A program made the position numbers and the translations under genes. From Megascapheus bottae (taxonomy: Eukaryota > Chordata > Mammalia > Rodentia > Geomyidae), in the NCBI GenBank assembly GCA_024803745.1, contig JANJXV010000049.1:3900001-3964000 (forward strand): a stretch of 64,000 nt of DNA. Direction: 5' to 3'. The notes under the pieces were generated by a model. That model was not told the DNA's origin. It searched no databases and saw only the letters and a program-made list of their open reading frames with translations. Below, piece after piece: positions 12,001 through 24,761 of the stretch. The first letter of the stretch is position 1. Each line of letters begins with the position of its first letter.

Positions 12001-13332
12001 TTAGGGTTAGGTTAAGGGTAATGTTTAGTGTTAGAGTTAGGGTTAGGGAAAGGGTAAGGGTTAGGGTTAGGATTATGGTTAGGGTTAGGGTTAGGTTTAG
12101 TGTTAGGGTTAGGGTTAAGGGTAAGGGTTAGGGTTAGGTTTAGGTTTAGGACAATATTAGGGTTAGGTTTAGGGTTATTGTTAGGGGAAGCGTAAGAGTT
12201 ATGGTTATGGTTAGTGTTAATTTTAAGGTTAGGGTTAGGGTTAGAGTAAGGGTAAGGGTTAGGTTAGAGTTAGGGTTAGGGATAGGGTTAGGGTAATGTT
12301 TATGGTTATGGTTAGGGTTAGGTTTAGTTTTAAGGTTAAGCTTAGGTTTGGGTTTAGGTTTAGGGTTAGGGAAATTATAAGGGTTAGGATTAAGGTTAGG
12401 TTTAGGGTTAGGGGTAGTGTTAAGGTTAGGGTTAGTGTTAGGGTAAGGGTAAGGGTTATGGTTAGGATTAGGGTTAGGGTTAGGTGAAGGGTTATGGTTA
12501 AGTTTAGGTTTAGGGTTAGGGTTAGGGTAAGGGGAAGGGTTAGTTTTAGGGTCAGGGTTAGGGTTAGGGTAAGAGTAAGGGTTAGGGTTAGGGTTAGGGT
12601 TGGGTAAGGGTTAGGGTTAGGTTTAGGGTAAGGGTTAGGGTTAGGGTTAGGGTTAGGGGTTAGGGTTATTGTTTGGTTGGGGTTAGGGTTAGAGTTAGGG
12701 TAAGGTTTAGGGTTAGGGATAGGGTTAGGGTAACGGTTAGTTTTAGGGTTACGGTAAGGGTTAGGGTTAGGTTTAGGGTTAAGGTTAGGGTAAGGTTTAG
12801 GGTTAGGGATAGTGTTAGGGTTACGGTTAGGTTTAGGGTTACGGTTAGCGTTAGGGTTAGGGTTAGGGTAAGGGTATGTGTTTGGGTTAGTGTTAGTGTT
12901 AGGGTTAGGATTAGGGTTAGCGTTAGGGTAAGGGTAAGGGTTAGGATTAGGGTTAGGGTTAATATAAGGGTAAGGGTTAGGGTTACGTTTAGGTTTAGGA
13001 CAAGATTAGGGTTAGGTTTAGGGTAAAGGTAAGGTTTAGGTTTAGGGTTAGTGTTAGGGTTAGGGTAAGGGTAAGGGTTAGGGTTAGGGTTAGGTTTAGG
13101 TTTAGGTTTAGGGTTAGGGTAAGGGTAAGGGTTAGGGTTAGGGTTAGGATAAGTGTTATGGTTAGGGTTAGGGTTAGGTTTATGGTAGGGGTTAGGGTAA
13201 GGGTAAGTGTTAGGGTTAGGGTTAGAATAAGGGTAAGGGTTAGGGTTAGGGTTAGGTTTAGGGGTTAGGGTTAAGGTTAGAGTTAGATTTAGGGTTAGGG
13301 TAAGGGTATTGGTTAGGGTTAGGTTTAGGGTT

Positions 13333-14480
13333 AGGGTAGGGTTGAGGTTAGGTTTAGGGTTAGGGTTAGGTTTAGATTTGGGGTAAGGTTTAGGGTAAGG
13401 GTAAGGGTTAGAGTTAGGGTTAAGGTTAGGGTTATGGAAAGGGTAAGGGTTAGGGTTAGGGTTAGGGTTATAGTAAGGATTAGGGTTAGGGTTAGGGCTA
13501 AGGTAAGGGTTAGGGTAAGGGTTAGTGTTAGCATTAAGGTTAGGGTTAGGGTAGGGGTAATGGTTAGGGTTAGGGTTAGGGTTAAGGTAAGAGTAAGGGA
13601 TAGGGTTAGGGTTAGGTTTAGGTTTAGGGTAATGGTTAGGGTTAGGGTTAGGTATGGGTAAGGTTTCGGGTTAGGGTTAGTGTTCGGGTTAGGTTAAGGG
13701 TAAGGGTTAGGGTTAGGGTTAGGTTTAGGGTTAGGTTTACGGTAAGGGTTAGGGTTAGGGTTAGGATTAGGGTTAGGTTTTTTGTTAGGGTTAGGGTAAG
13801 GGTAAGGGTTAGGGTTAGGGTTAGGTTAAGGGTTGGGGTTGAGGTTAGGGTTAGGGTGAGGGTGAGGGAAAGGGTAAGGGTTAGGGTTATGGTTAGGGTT
13901 AGGGTTAGGTTAAGGGTTAGAGTTAGTTATAGGATTAGGGTTACGGTTGGGTTTAGGGTTACAGATAGGGTTAGGGTTAGGGTTAGGTTATGGGTATGTG
14001 TTAGGGTTAGTGTTAGTGTTAGGGTTAGGGTTAGGGTTAGTGTTAGGGTAAGGGTAAGGGTTAGGGTTAGGGTTAGGATTAAGGTAAGGGTAAGGGTTAG
14101 GGTTAGGTTTAGGGCAAGGTTAGGGTTAGGTTTAGGGTAAGGGTAAGGTTTAGGGTTAGGGTTAGGGTTAGGGTTCGGGTTAGGGTTAGGTTTAAGGTTA
14201 CGGTAAGGGCAAGGGTTAGGGTTAAGGTTAGGGTAAGGGTTAGGGTTAGGTTTAGGGTACGGGTTAGGGTAAGGGTAAGTGTTAGGGTAAGGGTTAGAAT
14301 AAGGTAAGGGTTAGGGTTAGGGTTAGGTTTAGGGGTTAGGGTTAGGTTTAGGGTTAAGTTTAGCGTAAGGGTAACGGTTAGGGTTAGGTTTAGGTTTAGT
14401 GTTAGGTTTAGGGTTAGCGTTAGGGTATGGGCAATTGTTAGGGTTAGGGTTAGGGTTAAGGTTAGGGTTAGGTTTAAGGT
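13333..14480 (+). repeat. Superunit copy B of 8120-9060
   Basis: Same marker order as 8120-9060: GATTTGGGG near 13374, TAGCATTAAG at 13529, GTGAGGGTGAGGGAAAGG at 13856, TATGTGT near 13992, GCAAGGTTAGG near 14114, GGGCAATTG near 14430. This copy also holds the third T6 landmark (13773-13790), which is absent from copy A and links it to the 0-6.7 kb domain. Confidence 0.75.
13773..13790 (+). repeat. T6 landmark, copy 3
   Basis: TTAGG-T6-GTTAGGG, as at 2551 and 4893. It is followed by TAAGGG doublets, as in the other copies. Confidence 0.9.
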
Positions 14481-14550
14481 TAGGATTAGGTTTAGGGTTA
14501 GCGTTAGGGTAAGGGTAAGGGTTAGGTTTAGGGTTAGGGTTAGGGAAAGG

Positions 14551-14890
14551 GTAAATGTTAGGGTTAGGATTTAGGTTAGGGTTAGTTTTAGGATTAGGGT
14601 TAGGGTTAGGGTAAGTGTAAGGGTTAGAGTTAGGATTACTGTTAGGGTTAGGGTTAGGGATAGGGTAAGGGTTAGGGCTAGGGTTAAGGTTAGAGTTAGG
14701 TTTAAGTTAGGGTAAGGGTGAGGGTTAGGGTTAGGGTTAGGGTTAGGTTAAGGGTTAGGGTTAGGGGTTAGGGTTAGGTTTAGGGTAAGGTTAGGGTAAG
14801 GGTAAATGTTAGGATAAGGATTTAGGTTAGGGTTAGTTTTAGGATTAGGGTTAGGGTTAGGGTAAGGGTAAGGGTTAGATTAAGGATTAA
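14551..14890 (+). repeat. 251-bp spaced duplication
   Basis: GGGTAAATGTTAGG followed by GGATTTAGGTTAGGG and GTTTTAGGATTAGGG occurs at 14551 and again at 14802. A related but shorter match lies near 9683. The two close copies share the unusual GGATTTAGG 7-mer. Confidence 0.75.
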
Positions 14891-16034
14891 TGTTAGGTTT
14901 AGGGTAAGGGTTGGGGTTAGGGTTAGGTTAAGGGTTGGGATTGAGGTTAGAGTTAGGGTGAAGGTGAGAGAAAGGGTAAGGTTTAGGGTTAGGGTTAGGG
15001 TTAGGGTAAGGGTTAGCGTTAGGGATAGGGTCAGGGTTACTGTTGGGTTTAGGGTTACAGTTAGGGTTAGGGTTAGGGTTAGGGTATGGGTATGTGTTAG
15101 GTTTGTGTTAGGGTTAGGGTTAGGGTTACGGTTAGGGTTAGCGTTAGGGTAAGGGTAAGGGTTAGGGTTAGCGTTAGGGTTAAGGTAAGAGTAAGGGTTA
15201 GGGTTAGGGTTATGGTAAGGGTTAGGGTTAGGGTTAGGTTTAGGTTTAGGGTTGGGTTTAAGATTAGGGTTAGGTTTAGGGTAAGGGTTAGGGTTAGGGT
15301 TAGGGTTAGGGTTAGGGTTAGGTTTTGCATTAGGTTTAGGGTTAGGGATAGGGTAAGGGTAAGGGTTAGGGTTAAGGTTAGGTTTAGGATTCGGGTTAAG
15401 GTTAGGGTTAGGCTTAGGGTGAGGGTAAGGGTAAGGGTTAGGGTTAGGGTTAGGGTAAGGGTTAGTGTTAGTGTTAGGGTTAGGGTCACGTTAAGGTTTA
15501 GGGTTAGGTTTAGGGTTAGGGTTAGGGTTAGGGTAAGGGTATGTGTTAGGGTCAGTGTTACGGTTAGGGTTAGGGTTAGGGTTAGTTTTAGGGTTAGGTT
15601 TAGTGTTAGGGTAAGGGTAAGAGTTAGGGTTATGATTAGGGTTAGGGTTAGGGTAAGGGTTAGGGTTTGGGTTAGGGTGAGGGTAATGGTAAGTGTTAGG
15701 GTTAGGGTTAGGGTTAGGATAAGGGTAAGGGTTAGGGTTAGGGTTAGGGTTAGAGGTTAAGGTTAGGGTTAGGGTTAGGGTAAGTTTTAGGGTTAGGGTA
15801 AAGGTAAGGGTTAGGGTTAGTGTTAGGTTTACGGTTAGGGTTAGAGTAAGGGTAAGGTTTAGGGACAGGGTTAGGGTTAGGTTTAAGTTTAGGGTTAAGG
15901 TTAGGGTTGGGGTTTTGTTTAGGGTTAGGGTTAGGGTAAGGGTAAGGAATAGGGTTAGGGTTATGTTAGCGTTAGGGTTAAGGTTAGCGTTAGGGTTAGG
16001 GTTAGGTTAAGGGTTAGGGTTAGGATTAGGGTAA

Positions 16035-16216
16035 GGGTTAGGGTTAGGGTTAGGTTAAGGGTTAGGGTTAGGGTTTAGGGTTAGTGTTAGGGTTAGGGAG
16101 AGAGTTAGGGTTAGGGTAAGGGTTAGGGTTAGGGTTAGGGTTAGGTTAAGGGTTAGGGTTAGGGTTTAGGGTTAGTGTTAGGGTTAGGGAGAGAGTTAGG
16201 GTTAGGGTAAGGGTTA
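16035..16216 (+). repeat. 91-bp tandem duplication
   Basis: Two head-to-tail copies of about 91 bp contain TTAGGTTAAGGG (16050, 16141), a GGGTTTAGGG 7-mer, GTTAGTG and GGGAGAGAG (16096, 16187). I saw no substitution between the copies, which makes this one of the youngest local duplications. 91 is one more than a multiple of six. Confidence 0.88.
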
Positions 16217-17240
16217 GGGTTAGGGTAAGGGTAAGTGTTAGGGTTAGGGTTGGCGTTAGAGTTATGGTTATGGTTAGGGTAAGGGTAAGGGTTAGGGTTA
16301 GATTTAGGGTTAGGTTTAGGGTTGGGGTTAAGGTTAGGGTTACGGTTAGGGTAAGGGTAAGGGTTTGGGTTAGGGATAGGGTTAGGGTTATGGTTAGGTT
16401 TAGGGTTACTGTTAGGGTTAGGGTTAGGGTTAGGGTAATTGTAAGGTTTAGGGTTAGGGTTAGGGTTAGGGTTAGGGTTAGGGTAAGGGTAAGGGTTAGG
16501 GTTAGGGTTAGGATAAGTGCTAGGGTTAGGGTTAGGGTTAGGGTAGGGGTTAGGTTAAGGGTAAGTGTTAGGTTTAGGGTTAGAATAAGTGTAAGGGTTA
16601 TGGTTAGGCTTAGGTTTAGGGGTTAAGGTTAGGGTTAGGGTTAGAGTTATGTTTAGGGTTAGGGTTAAGTTAAGGGTAAGGATTAGTGTTAGGGTTAGCG
16701 TTAGGGTTAGTGTTAGGTTAAGGGTTAGGGTTAGGGTAAGGGCAATTGTTAGGGTTAGGGTTAGGGTTAGGGTTAAGGTTAGGGTTAGGGTTAGGGTTAG
16801 GTTTAGGTTTAGGTTTAGGCTTAGGGTTATGGTAAGGGTAATCGTTAGGGTTAGGGTTAGGGTTAAGGTTAGGTTTAAGTCTAGGGTTAGGGTTAGGGAA
16901 AGGGTTAGGTTTAGGGTTAGGGTTATGGTAAGGGTAAGCGTTAGGGTTAGGGTAAGTGTTAGTGTTAGGGTTAGGGTTAGGGTTTGGGTTAGGGTAAGGG
17001 TTAGGGTTAGGGTTAGGATTAGGGTTAGCGTAAGAGTAAGGGTTAGCGTTAGGGTTAGGGTTAGGGTTAGGGTTATTTTTAGGATTAGGTTTAGGGTTAG
17101 GGTAAGGGTAAGGGTTAGGTTTAGGATTAGGTTTGGGGTTAGGTTTAGGGTTGGGATTAAGGTTAGGGTTAGGGTTAGGGTGAGGGTAAGAGTAAGGGTT
17201 AGGGTTCGGGTTACGGTTATGGTAAGGGTAAGGGTAAGGG

Positions 17241-17277
<37 letters not shown>

Positions 17278-17879
17278 AAGGGTAAGGGTTAGGGTTAGGG
17301 TAAGGGTTAGGTTAGGGTTAGGGTTAGGGTTTCAGTTAGGTTTAGGGTTACGGTTAGGGTTAGGGTTAGAGTTAGGGTAAGAGTATGTGTTAGGGTTAGA
17401 GTTAGGTTTAGAGTAAGGGTTAGGGTTAGTTTTAGGGTAAGGAAAGGGTAAGGTTTAAGTTTAGGGTTAGGGTTAGGGGTAAGGTAATGGTAAGGGTTAG
17501 GGTGAGGTTTTGGTTTAGGGTTAGGTTTAGGGTTAGGGTAAGGTTTAGGGTTAGGGTTAGGTTTAGGTAAAAGTTAGGTTTAGGGTTAGGGTTAGGGTTA
17601 GGCTTAGGTTTAGGGGTTAAGGTTAGGCTTAGGGTTAGAGTTAGGTTTAGGGTTAGGGTTAAAGTAAGGGTAAGGGTTAGTGTTAGGGTTAGGGTTAGGG
17701 TTAGGGGTAAGGTAATGGTAACGGTTAGGGTTAGCTTTAGGGTTAGGTTTAGGGTTAGGGTAAGGGTAAGGTTTAGGGTTAGTGTTAGGGTAAGGGGTAG
17801 GGTTAGAGTTAGGTTAGGGTAGGTGATAGGGTAAGGGTAAGAGTTAGGTTTAGGGTTAGAATAGGGTAAGGTTATGGTT

Positions 17880-19897
17880 AGGGTTAGTGTTAGGGATTAG
17901 GGTTAGGGCTAGGGTTAGGGTTAGGTTTAGGATTAGGGTTAGGGTAAGGGTAAGGGTTAGGGTTACGGTTAGGGTTAGGGTTAGGTTTAGGGTTAGGGTT
18001 AGGGTAAGGGCAATAGTTAGGTTTAGGATCAGGGTTAAGTTTAGGGTTAGGGTTAGGTTTAGGGTTAGGTTTAGGTTTAAGGTTAGTGTAAGGGTCAGGG
18101 TTAGGGTTAGGGTTAGGGTTAAGATTAGGGTTATGGTTAGGGTTAGGGTAAGGGTTAGGTTTAGGGTAAGGGTTAGGGTCAGGGTTAGAGTTAGCATTAG
18201 GGTTAGAGTTAGGTTTAGGGTTAGTGTAAGGGTAAGTGTTAGGGTTAGGTTTAGGGTTAGGGTTAGGGTTAGGTTAAGGTTTAGGTTTAGGGGTTAGGGT
18301 TAGGATTGGGGTTATGACAAGAGTTAGGGTTAGGGTTAGGGTAAGGGTTAGGGTTAGGGTTTTGGTTAGGGTAAGTGTTAGTGTTAGTGTTAGGGTTAGG
18401 GTTAGGGTTACGGTTAGAGTAAGGGTTAGGGTTAGGGTTAGGGTAACAGTAAGTGTTAGGGTTAGGGTTAAGGTTAGGGTTAGGCTTAGGGTAAGGGTAA
18501 GGGTTAGGGTTAAAGTTAGGGTTATGTTCAGTTTTAGGAGTAGAGTTATGGTTATGGTTAGGGTTACGGTTAGGTTTAGGGTTAGGTTTAGGGTTAGGGT
18601 AAGGGCAATTGTTAGGGTTAGGGTTAGGGTTAAGGTTAGGGTTAGGGTAAGGGTTAGGATTAGGTTTAGGTTTAGGGTTAGGATTAGGTTTAGCTTTAGG
18701 GTTAGGGTTATGGTAAGGGTAAGAATTAGGGTTAGTTTTAGGGTTAAGGTTAGGGTTAGGGATAGGGTTAGGGTTACGGTTAGGGTAAGGGTTAGGGTTA
18801 GGGTTAGGGTTAGGGTTAGAGTTAGGTTTAGGGTTAAGGTAAGGGTAAGGGTTAGTGTTAGGGTTAGGGTTAGGATTAGGTTAAGGGTTAGGGTTAGGGG
18901 TTATGGTTAGGGTTAGGGTTATGGTTAGGGTAAAGGTTAGGGTTAGGATTAGGCTTAGGGTAAGTGTTAGGGTTAGGGTTAGTTTTAGGGTAAGAGTAAG
19001 GGTTAGGTTTAGGGTAAGGGTTTGGGTTAGGGTTAGGGTTAGGGGAAGGGTAAAGTTTAGGGTTAAGGTTAGGGTTAGGGTTAGTTTTAGGATTAGGGTT
19101 AGGGTTAGGGGTAGGGCTAGGTTTAATTTTAGGGTAAAGATAAGGTTTAGGGTTAGTGTTAGGTTTAGTATTACGGTTAGAGTAAGGGTAAGGGTTAGAG
19201 ATAGGGTTAGGGTTAGGGTTAGGGGTTAGGATTAGGGTTAGGGTTTGGGCTAGGTTTAAGGTTAGGGTAAAGGTAAGGGTTCGGGTTAGGGTTTGGGCTA
19301 GGTTTAAGGTTAGGGTAAAGGTAAGGGTTAGGGTTAGTGCTAGGTTTAGTATTAGGGTTAGGGTAAGGGATAGGGTTAGGGTTAGGGCAAGGGTGAGGGT
19401 TAGGTTTAGGGTTAGGGTTAGAGTTAGGGTTAGGGTTAGGGTAATGGTAAGGGTTAGGGTTAGTGTTAGGGTTAGGGTTAGTGTAAGGTTTAGGGGTTAG
19501 GGTTAGGGTTAGTGTTAGGTTAAGGGTTAGGGTTAGGGTTGGGGTTAGGATAAGGGTTGGGGTTAGGGTTAGGCTTAGGGTTAGGTTAAGTGTTAGGGTT
19601 AGGGTTACGTTTAGGGTTGGGGTTAAGTTTAGGGTTAGGGTTAGGGTAAGGGTAAAAGGGTAAGGGTTAGGGTTAGGGTTAGGGATAGGGTTAAGGTTAG
19701 GGTTAGGGTTAGGGTTAGGGTAAGGGTTAGGGTTAGGTTTAGGTTTAGGGTTGGGTTTAAGATTAGGGTTAGGGTAAGTGTTAGGGTTAGGGTTAGGGCT
19801 AGGGTTAGGTTTAGGGTTAGGGTTAGGGTAAGGGTAAGGGATATGGTTAGGGTTAGGGTTAGGGGTTAGGGTTAGGGTCAGGGTTAGGGTTAGGTTA

Positions 19898-19941
<44 letters not shown>

Positions 19942-21420
19942 AGGTTAGGTTTAGGGCTGGGTTTAGGGTAAGGGTTAGGATTAGGGTTAGGGTTAGGGGT
20001 TAGGGTTAGGGTCAGGGTTAGGGTTAGTGTTTGGGTTAGGGTTAGAGTAAGGGTTAGGGTTAGGGTTAGGGTAAGAGTAAGGGTTAGCGTTAGGGTTAGG
20101 GTTAGGTTTAGGGTTAGGGTTTCGGTAAGGGTAAAGTTTAGGGTTAAGCTTAGTGTTAGGGTTAGTTTTAGGATTATGATTAGGGTTTGTCTTAGGGTAA
20201 GGTTTGGGTTTAGAGTTACTATTAAGGTTACGGTTAGGGTTAGGGTTAGGGTAAGGGTTACGGTTAGGGTTAGGGTTAGGTTATGGTTAGGGTTAGGGGT
20301 TAGGGTTAGTGTTAGGGTTAGGGTTAGGGTTAGGGTAAGGATAAGAGTTAGGTTTAGGGTTAGGTTAGGGTTAGGGATAGGGTTAGGGTAAGGGTTAGGT
20401 TTAGGGTTTGGGTGAGGGTTAGGGTTAGGTTAGGTTTAGGGTTTGGTTTAGGGTTGGGGTTAAGGTTACGGTTAGGGTTAGGGTGAGGGTACTGTTTAGG
20501 GATAGGTTTAGGGTTAGGTTTAGGTTTAGGTTTGGGGCTAGGGTTAGGGTAATTGTTAGGGTTAGGTTAGCTTTAGGATTAAGGTTAGCGTTCGGGTTCT
20601 GGTTAGGTTAAGGGTTACTGTTAGGGTTAGGGTAAGGGTTAGGGTTAGGGTTCGGGTTAGGGTTAGAGTTAGGCTTAGGGTAAGGGTAGGGTTCGGGTTA
20701 GGGTTAGGTTAAGGGTTAGGGTTAGGGTTAGGGTTAAGTTTAGGGTAAGGGTTAGGGTTAGGGATAGGGTATGGGTAAGGTTTAGGGTAGGGGTTAGTGT
20801 TAGGGTTAGGTTAAGTGTAAGGGATAGGGTTAGGGTTAGGGTTAGGATTAGGGTTAGGTTTAGGGTAAGGGTTAGGGTTAGGGTTAGGGTTAGGGTTAGG
20901 GTAAGGGTTAGGGTTAAGTTTAGGGTTAGGGTGAGGTTTAGGGTTAGGGTTAGGGTAAGGGTAAGGGTTAGGGTTAGGATTAGGTTTAGGGTTGGGGTTG
21001 AGGCTAGGGGTAGGATTAGGGTGAGGGTAAGGGTAAGGGTTAGGCTTAGGGTTAGGGTTAGGTAAGGGTTAGGGATAGGGTTAGGGTTACGGTTAGGTTT
21101 AGGTTTACTGTAGGGTTAGGGTTAGGGTTAGGGTAAGTGTAAGGGTTAGGGTTAGGGTTAGGTTTAGGGTTAGGGTAACGGTGAGGGTTAGGCTTAGGGT
21201 TAGGATAAGGGTTAGGGTAAGGTTTAGGGTTAGGGTAGGGGTTAGGGTTAGAATAAGTGTAAGGGTTATGGTTAGGGTTAGGTTTTGGGGTTAGGGTTAG
21301 TGTTAGGGTTAGGTTAGGGTTAGGGTTAGAGTAAGGGCAACTGTTAGGGTTAGGGTTAGGGTTAAGTTTAGGGTTAGGGTTAGTGTTAGGTTTAGGTTTA
21401 CGGTTAGGGTTATGGTAAGG
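17880..21420 (+). repeat. Superunit of 3.6-4.5 kb, copy 1
   Basis: Markers shared in order with 22.4-25.1 kb: GACAAGAG at 18316 (22794); TTAGGATAAGGGTTGGGG at 19545 (23451); GGATTATGATTAGGG at 20171 (23851); AGGTTAAGTGTAAGG near 20810 (about 24475); GAGGCTAGGG at 21000 (24587); GAATAAGTG at 21251 (24881). Offsets fall from 4478 to about 3590-3680, so copy 1 is longer than copy 2 by several hundred bases in its left part. No gene is visible. Confidence 0.78.
19241..19336 (+). repeat. 48-bp tandem duplication
   Basis: Copies at 19241-19288 and 19289-19336 each begin GGGTTTGGGCTAGG and contain GGGTAAAGG. They differ at one position, TCGGG in the first and TAGGG in the second. A related single segment lies near 26870. 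Confidence 0.9.
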
Positions 21421-22420
21421 GTAAGAGTTAGGGTTAGGGTTAGGGTTAAGGTTAGGGTTAAAGTTACGGATAGGGTTAGGGTAAGGGTTAGGGTTAGGGT
21501 TAGGGTTAGGTCAAGGGTTAGGATTAGGGGTTAGGGTTAGGGTTAGGGTTAGGTTAAGGGTTAGGGTTAGGGTTTAGTGTTAGGGTTAGGGTTAGGGTTC
21601 GGGTGAAGGTTAGGGTTAGTTTTAGGGTTAGGGAAAGTGTTAGGATTAGGGTTAGGGTTAGGGTAAGTGTTAGTGTTAGGGTTAGGGTTAGGGTTAGGGT
21701 TTGTTTTAGGGTTAGGGTTAGGGTTAGGGTTAGGGTAAGAGTAAGGGTTAGCGTTAGGGTTAGGGTTAGGTTTAGGGTAAGGGTAAAGTTTAGGGTTAAC
21801 GTTAGGGTTAGGGTTAGTTTTAGGATTAGGGTTAGGGTTAGGGTAAGGGTAAGTGTTAGGGTTAGGATTAGGGTTAGGGTTAGGTTTAGGGTTGGGATTA
21901 AGGTTAGGGTTAGGGTTAGGGTGAGGGTAAGGGTTAGGGTTAGAGTTAGGGTTAGGATAAGCGTAAATGTTACGGTTAGTTTTAGGGTTAGGGTTAGTGT
22001 AAGGGTTAGGTTAAGGGTTCGGGTTAGGGTTAGGGTTAGGGTAAGGGTTAGGTTAGGGTTAGGGTTAGGGTTACGTTTAGGTTTAGGGTTACGGTTAGTG
22101 TTAGGGTTAGGGTTAGGGTAAGGTTATGTGTTAGGGTTAGAGTTAGGTTTAGGGTAAGGGTTAGGGTTAGGTTTAGGGTAAGGGTAAGGTTTAGGTTTAG
22201 GGTTAGGGTTAGGGTAGGGTAAGGGTAAGGGTTAGGGTTAGCTTTAGGGTTAGGTTTAGGGTTAGGGTAAGGGAAACGTTTAGGGTTAGGGTTAGGGTAG
22301 GGGATAGGGTAAGGGTAAGTGTTAGGTTTAGGTTTAGAATAGGGTAAGGTTAGGGTGAGGGTTAGGGTTAGGGGTTAGGTTTAGGGGTAGGGTTAGGGTT
22401 AGGTTTAGGGTTAGGATTAG
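21420..22420 (+). repeat. Degenerate array between superunit copies
   Basis: The hexamer array continues without a gene or foreign insertion. It holds a TTCGGGTGAAGG-type irregularity near 21599 and a TAGAATAGGG near 22335. That matches TAGAATAGGG near 17848, suggesting the second superunit copy really starts before 22420. I see no other landmark here. Confidence 0.6.
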
Positions 22421-24722
22421 GGTAATGGTAAGGGTTAGTGTTAGGGTTAGGTTTAGTGATAGGTTTAGGGTTAGTGTTAGGGTAAGGGCAATTGTTAGGG
22501 TTAGGGTCAGGGTTAAGTTTAGGGTTAGGGTTAGGTTTAGGGTAAGGTTTAGGTTTAAGGTTAGTGTAAGGGTAAGGTTTAGGGTTAGGGTTAGGGGTAA
22601 GATTAGGGTTATGGTTAGGGTTAGGGTTAGGGTAATGGTTAGGTTTAGGGTAAGGTTTAGGGTTAGGGTTAGAGTTAGGGTTAGAGTTAGAGTTAGGTTT
22701 AGGGTTAGTGTAAGGGTAAGTGTTAGGGTTAGGGTTAGGGTTAGGGTTAGGTTAAGGTTTAGGTTTAGGGGTTAGGGTTAGGATTAGGGTTAGGACAAGA
22801 GTTAGGGTTAGAGTTAGGGTAAGGGTTAGGGTTAGGGTTTTGGTTAGGGTAAATGTTAGTGTTAGTGTTAGGGTTAGGGTTAGGGTTACGGTTAGGGTAA
22901 GTGTTAGGGTTAGGGTTAGGGTAACAGTAAGGGTTAGGGTTAGTGTTAGGGTTAGGGTTAGGCTTAGGGTAAGGGTAAGGGTTAGCGTTAAGGTTAGGGT
23001 TACGTTCAGTTTTAGAATTAGGCTTATGGTTAGGGTTATGGTTAGGGTTATGTTTAGGGTTAGGTTTAGGGTTAGGGTTAAGGTAAGGTAAGGGTTAGGG
23101 TTAGGGTTAGGGTTAGTGTTAGGTTTATTTTTAGGATTAGGGTAAGGGCAATTGTTAGGGTTAGGGTTAGGGTTAAGTTTAGGGTTAGGGTTAGGGTTAG
23201 GGTTAGGGTTAAGGTTAGGGTTAGGGTTAGGGTAAGGGTTAGGGTTAGGGTTAGGGTTAGAGTTAGGTTTAGGGTTAAGTTAAGAGTAAGGGTTAGTGTT
23301 AGGTTTAGGTTATGGGTTAGGTTTAGGGGTTAGGGTTAGGGTTAGGGTTATGGTTAGAGTAAAGGTTAGGGTTAGGGTTAGGGTAAGGGTAAGGTTTAGG
23401 GGTTAGGGTTAGGGTTAGTGTTAGGTTAAGGGTTAGGGTTAGGGTTGGGGTTAGGATAAGGGTTGGGGTTAGGGTTAGCGTTAAGGTAAAGGTAAGTGTT
23501 AGGGTTAGGGTTAGGTTTAGGGTTGGGGTTAAGTTTAGGGTTAGGGTTAGGGTAAGGGTAATGGTTAGGTTTAGGGTTAGGGTTAAGGTTAGGGTTAGGG
23601 TTAGGGTTAGGGTAAGGTTTAGGGTTAGGGTTAGGGTTAGTGTTAGGGTAAGGGTAAGGGATAGGGTTAGGGTTAGGGTTAGGTGTTAGGGTTAAGGTTA
23701 GGGTAAGGTTTAGATTTAGGGTTATGGTTAGAGTAAGGTTAAGGGTTAGGGTTAGGGTTAGAATTAGGTTTAGGTTTAGGGTTAGGGTTACGGTAAGGGT
23801 TAGGGTTAGGGTGAGGGTTAGGGAAAGGGTAAGGGTTAGGGTTAGTGTAAGGATTATGATTAGGGTTTGTTTTAGGGTAAGGTTTGGGTTTAGGGTTAGC
23901 ATTAAGTTTAGGGTTAGAGTTAGGGTAAGGGTAAGGGTTACGGTTAGGTTTAGGGTTACGGTTAGGGTTAGGGGTTAGGGTTAGTGTTAGGGTGAGGGTT
24001 AGGGTTAAGGTAAGGATAAGAGTTAGGTTTAGGGTTAGGTTAGGGTTAGGGATAGGTTTAGGGTAAGGGTTAGGGTTAGAGTTAGGGTGAGGTTTAGGGT
24101 TAGGTTAGGGTTAGGGTTAGGTTTAGGGTTGGGGTTAAGGTTAGGGTTAGGGTTAGGGTGAGGGTAATGGTTAGGGATAGCTTTAGGGTTAGGTTTAGGT
24201 TTAGTGTTAGGATTATGATAAGGGTAAGGGTTAGGGTTACGGTTAGGGTTAGGGTTAGGGTAAGGGTAAAGGTTATGGTTAGGTTTAGGGTTAGGGTTGA
24301 GGTTAGGGTTAGGGTTAGGGTTAGGTTAAGGGATAGGTTTAGGGTTATGGTTAGGATTAGGGTTAAGGTAAGATTAAGGGTTAGGGTTACGGTTAGGGTT
24401 AGGTTTAGGGTAAGGGTTAGGGTTATGGTTAGGGTATGGGTAAGGTTTAGGGTAGAGATTAGTGTTAGGGTTAAGTTAAGTGTAAGGTATAGGATTAGGG
24501 TTAGGGTTAGGATTAGTGTTAGGTTTAGGGTAAGGGTTAGGGTTAGTTTTAGGGTTAGGGTTAGGGTTAGGTTTAGGGTTGGGGTTGAGGCTAGGGTTAG
24601 GTTTAGGGTGAGGGTAAGGGTAAGGGTAAGGGTTAGGGTTAGGGTTAGGGTTAGGTAAGGTTTAGGGTTAGGGATAGGGTTAGGGTTACGGTTAAGTTTA
24701 GGGTTACTGTTAGGGTTAGGGA

Positions 24723-24761
<39 letters not shown>

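Larger units (their letters stand above)
6700..17800 (+). repeat. Second domain, dispersed duplications at 5.2-6.0 kb
   Basis: No gene is visible. A block at about 6.73-9.1 kb recurs at about 12.7-14.5 kb. Matching markers are GTTTGGGTTAGTGTTAG-type text near 6898 and 12878 (offset about 5.98 kb), TAGCATTAAG at 8280 and 13529 (5249), GTGAGGGTGAGGGAAAGG at 8470 and 13856 (5386), and CAATTG at 9017 and 14432 (5415). The falling and rising offsets show indels between copies. The intervening 9.5-12.6 kb is the same degenerate array with weaker internal similarity, including a 24-bp tandem repeat at 11841-11888 carrying AGTGTTGGGG. The domain contains the first CAATT landmarks. Confidence 0.7.
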
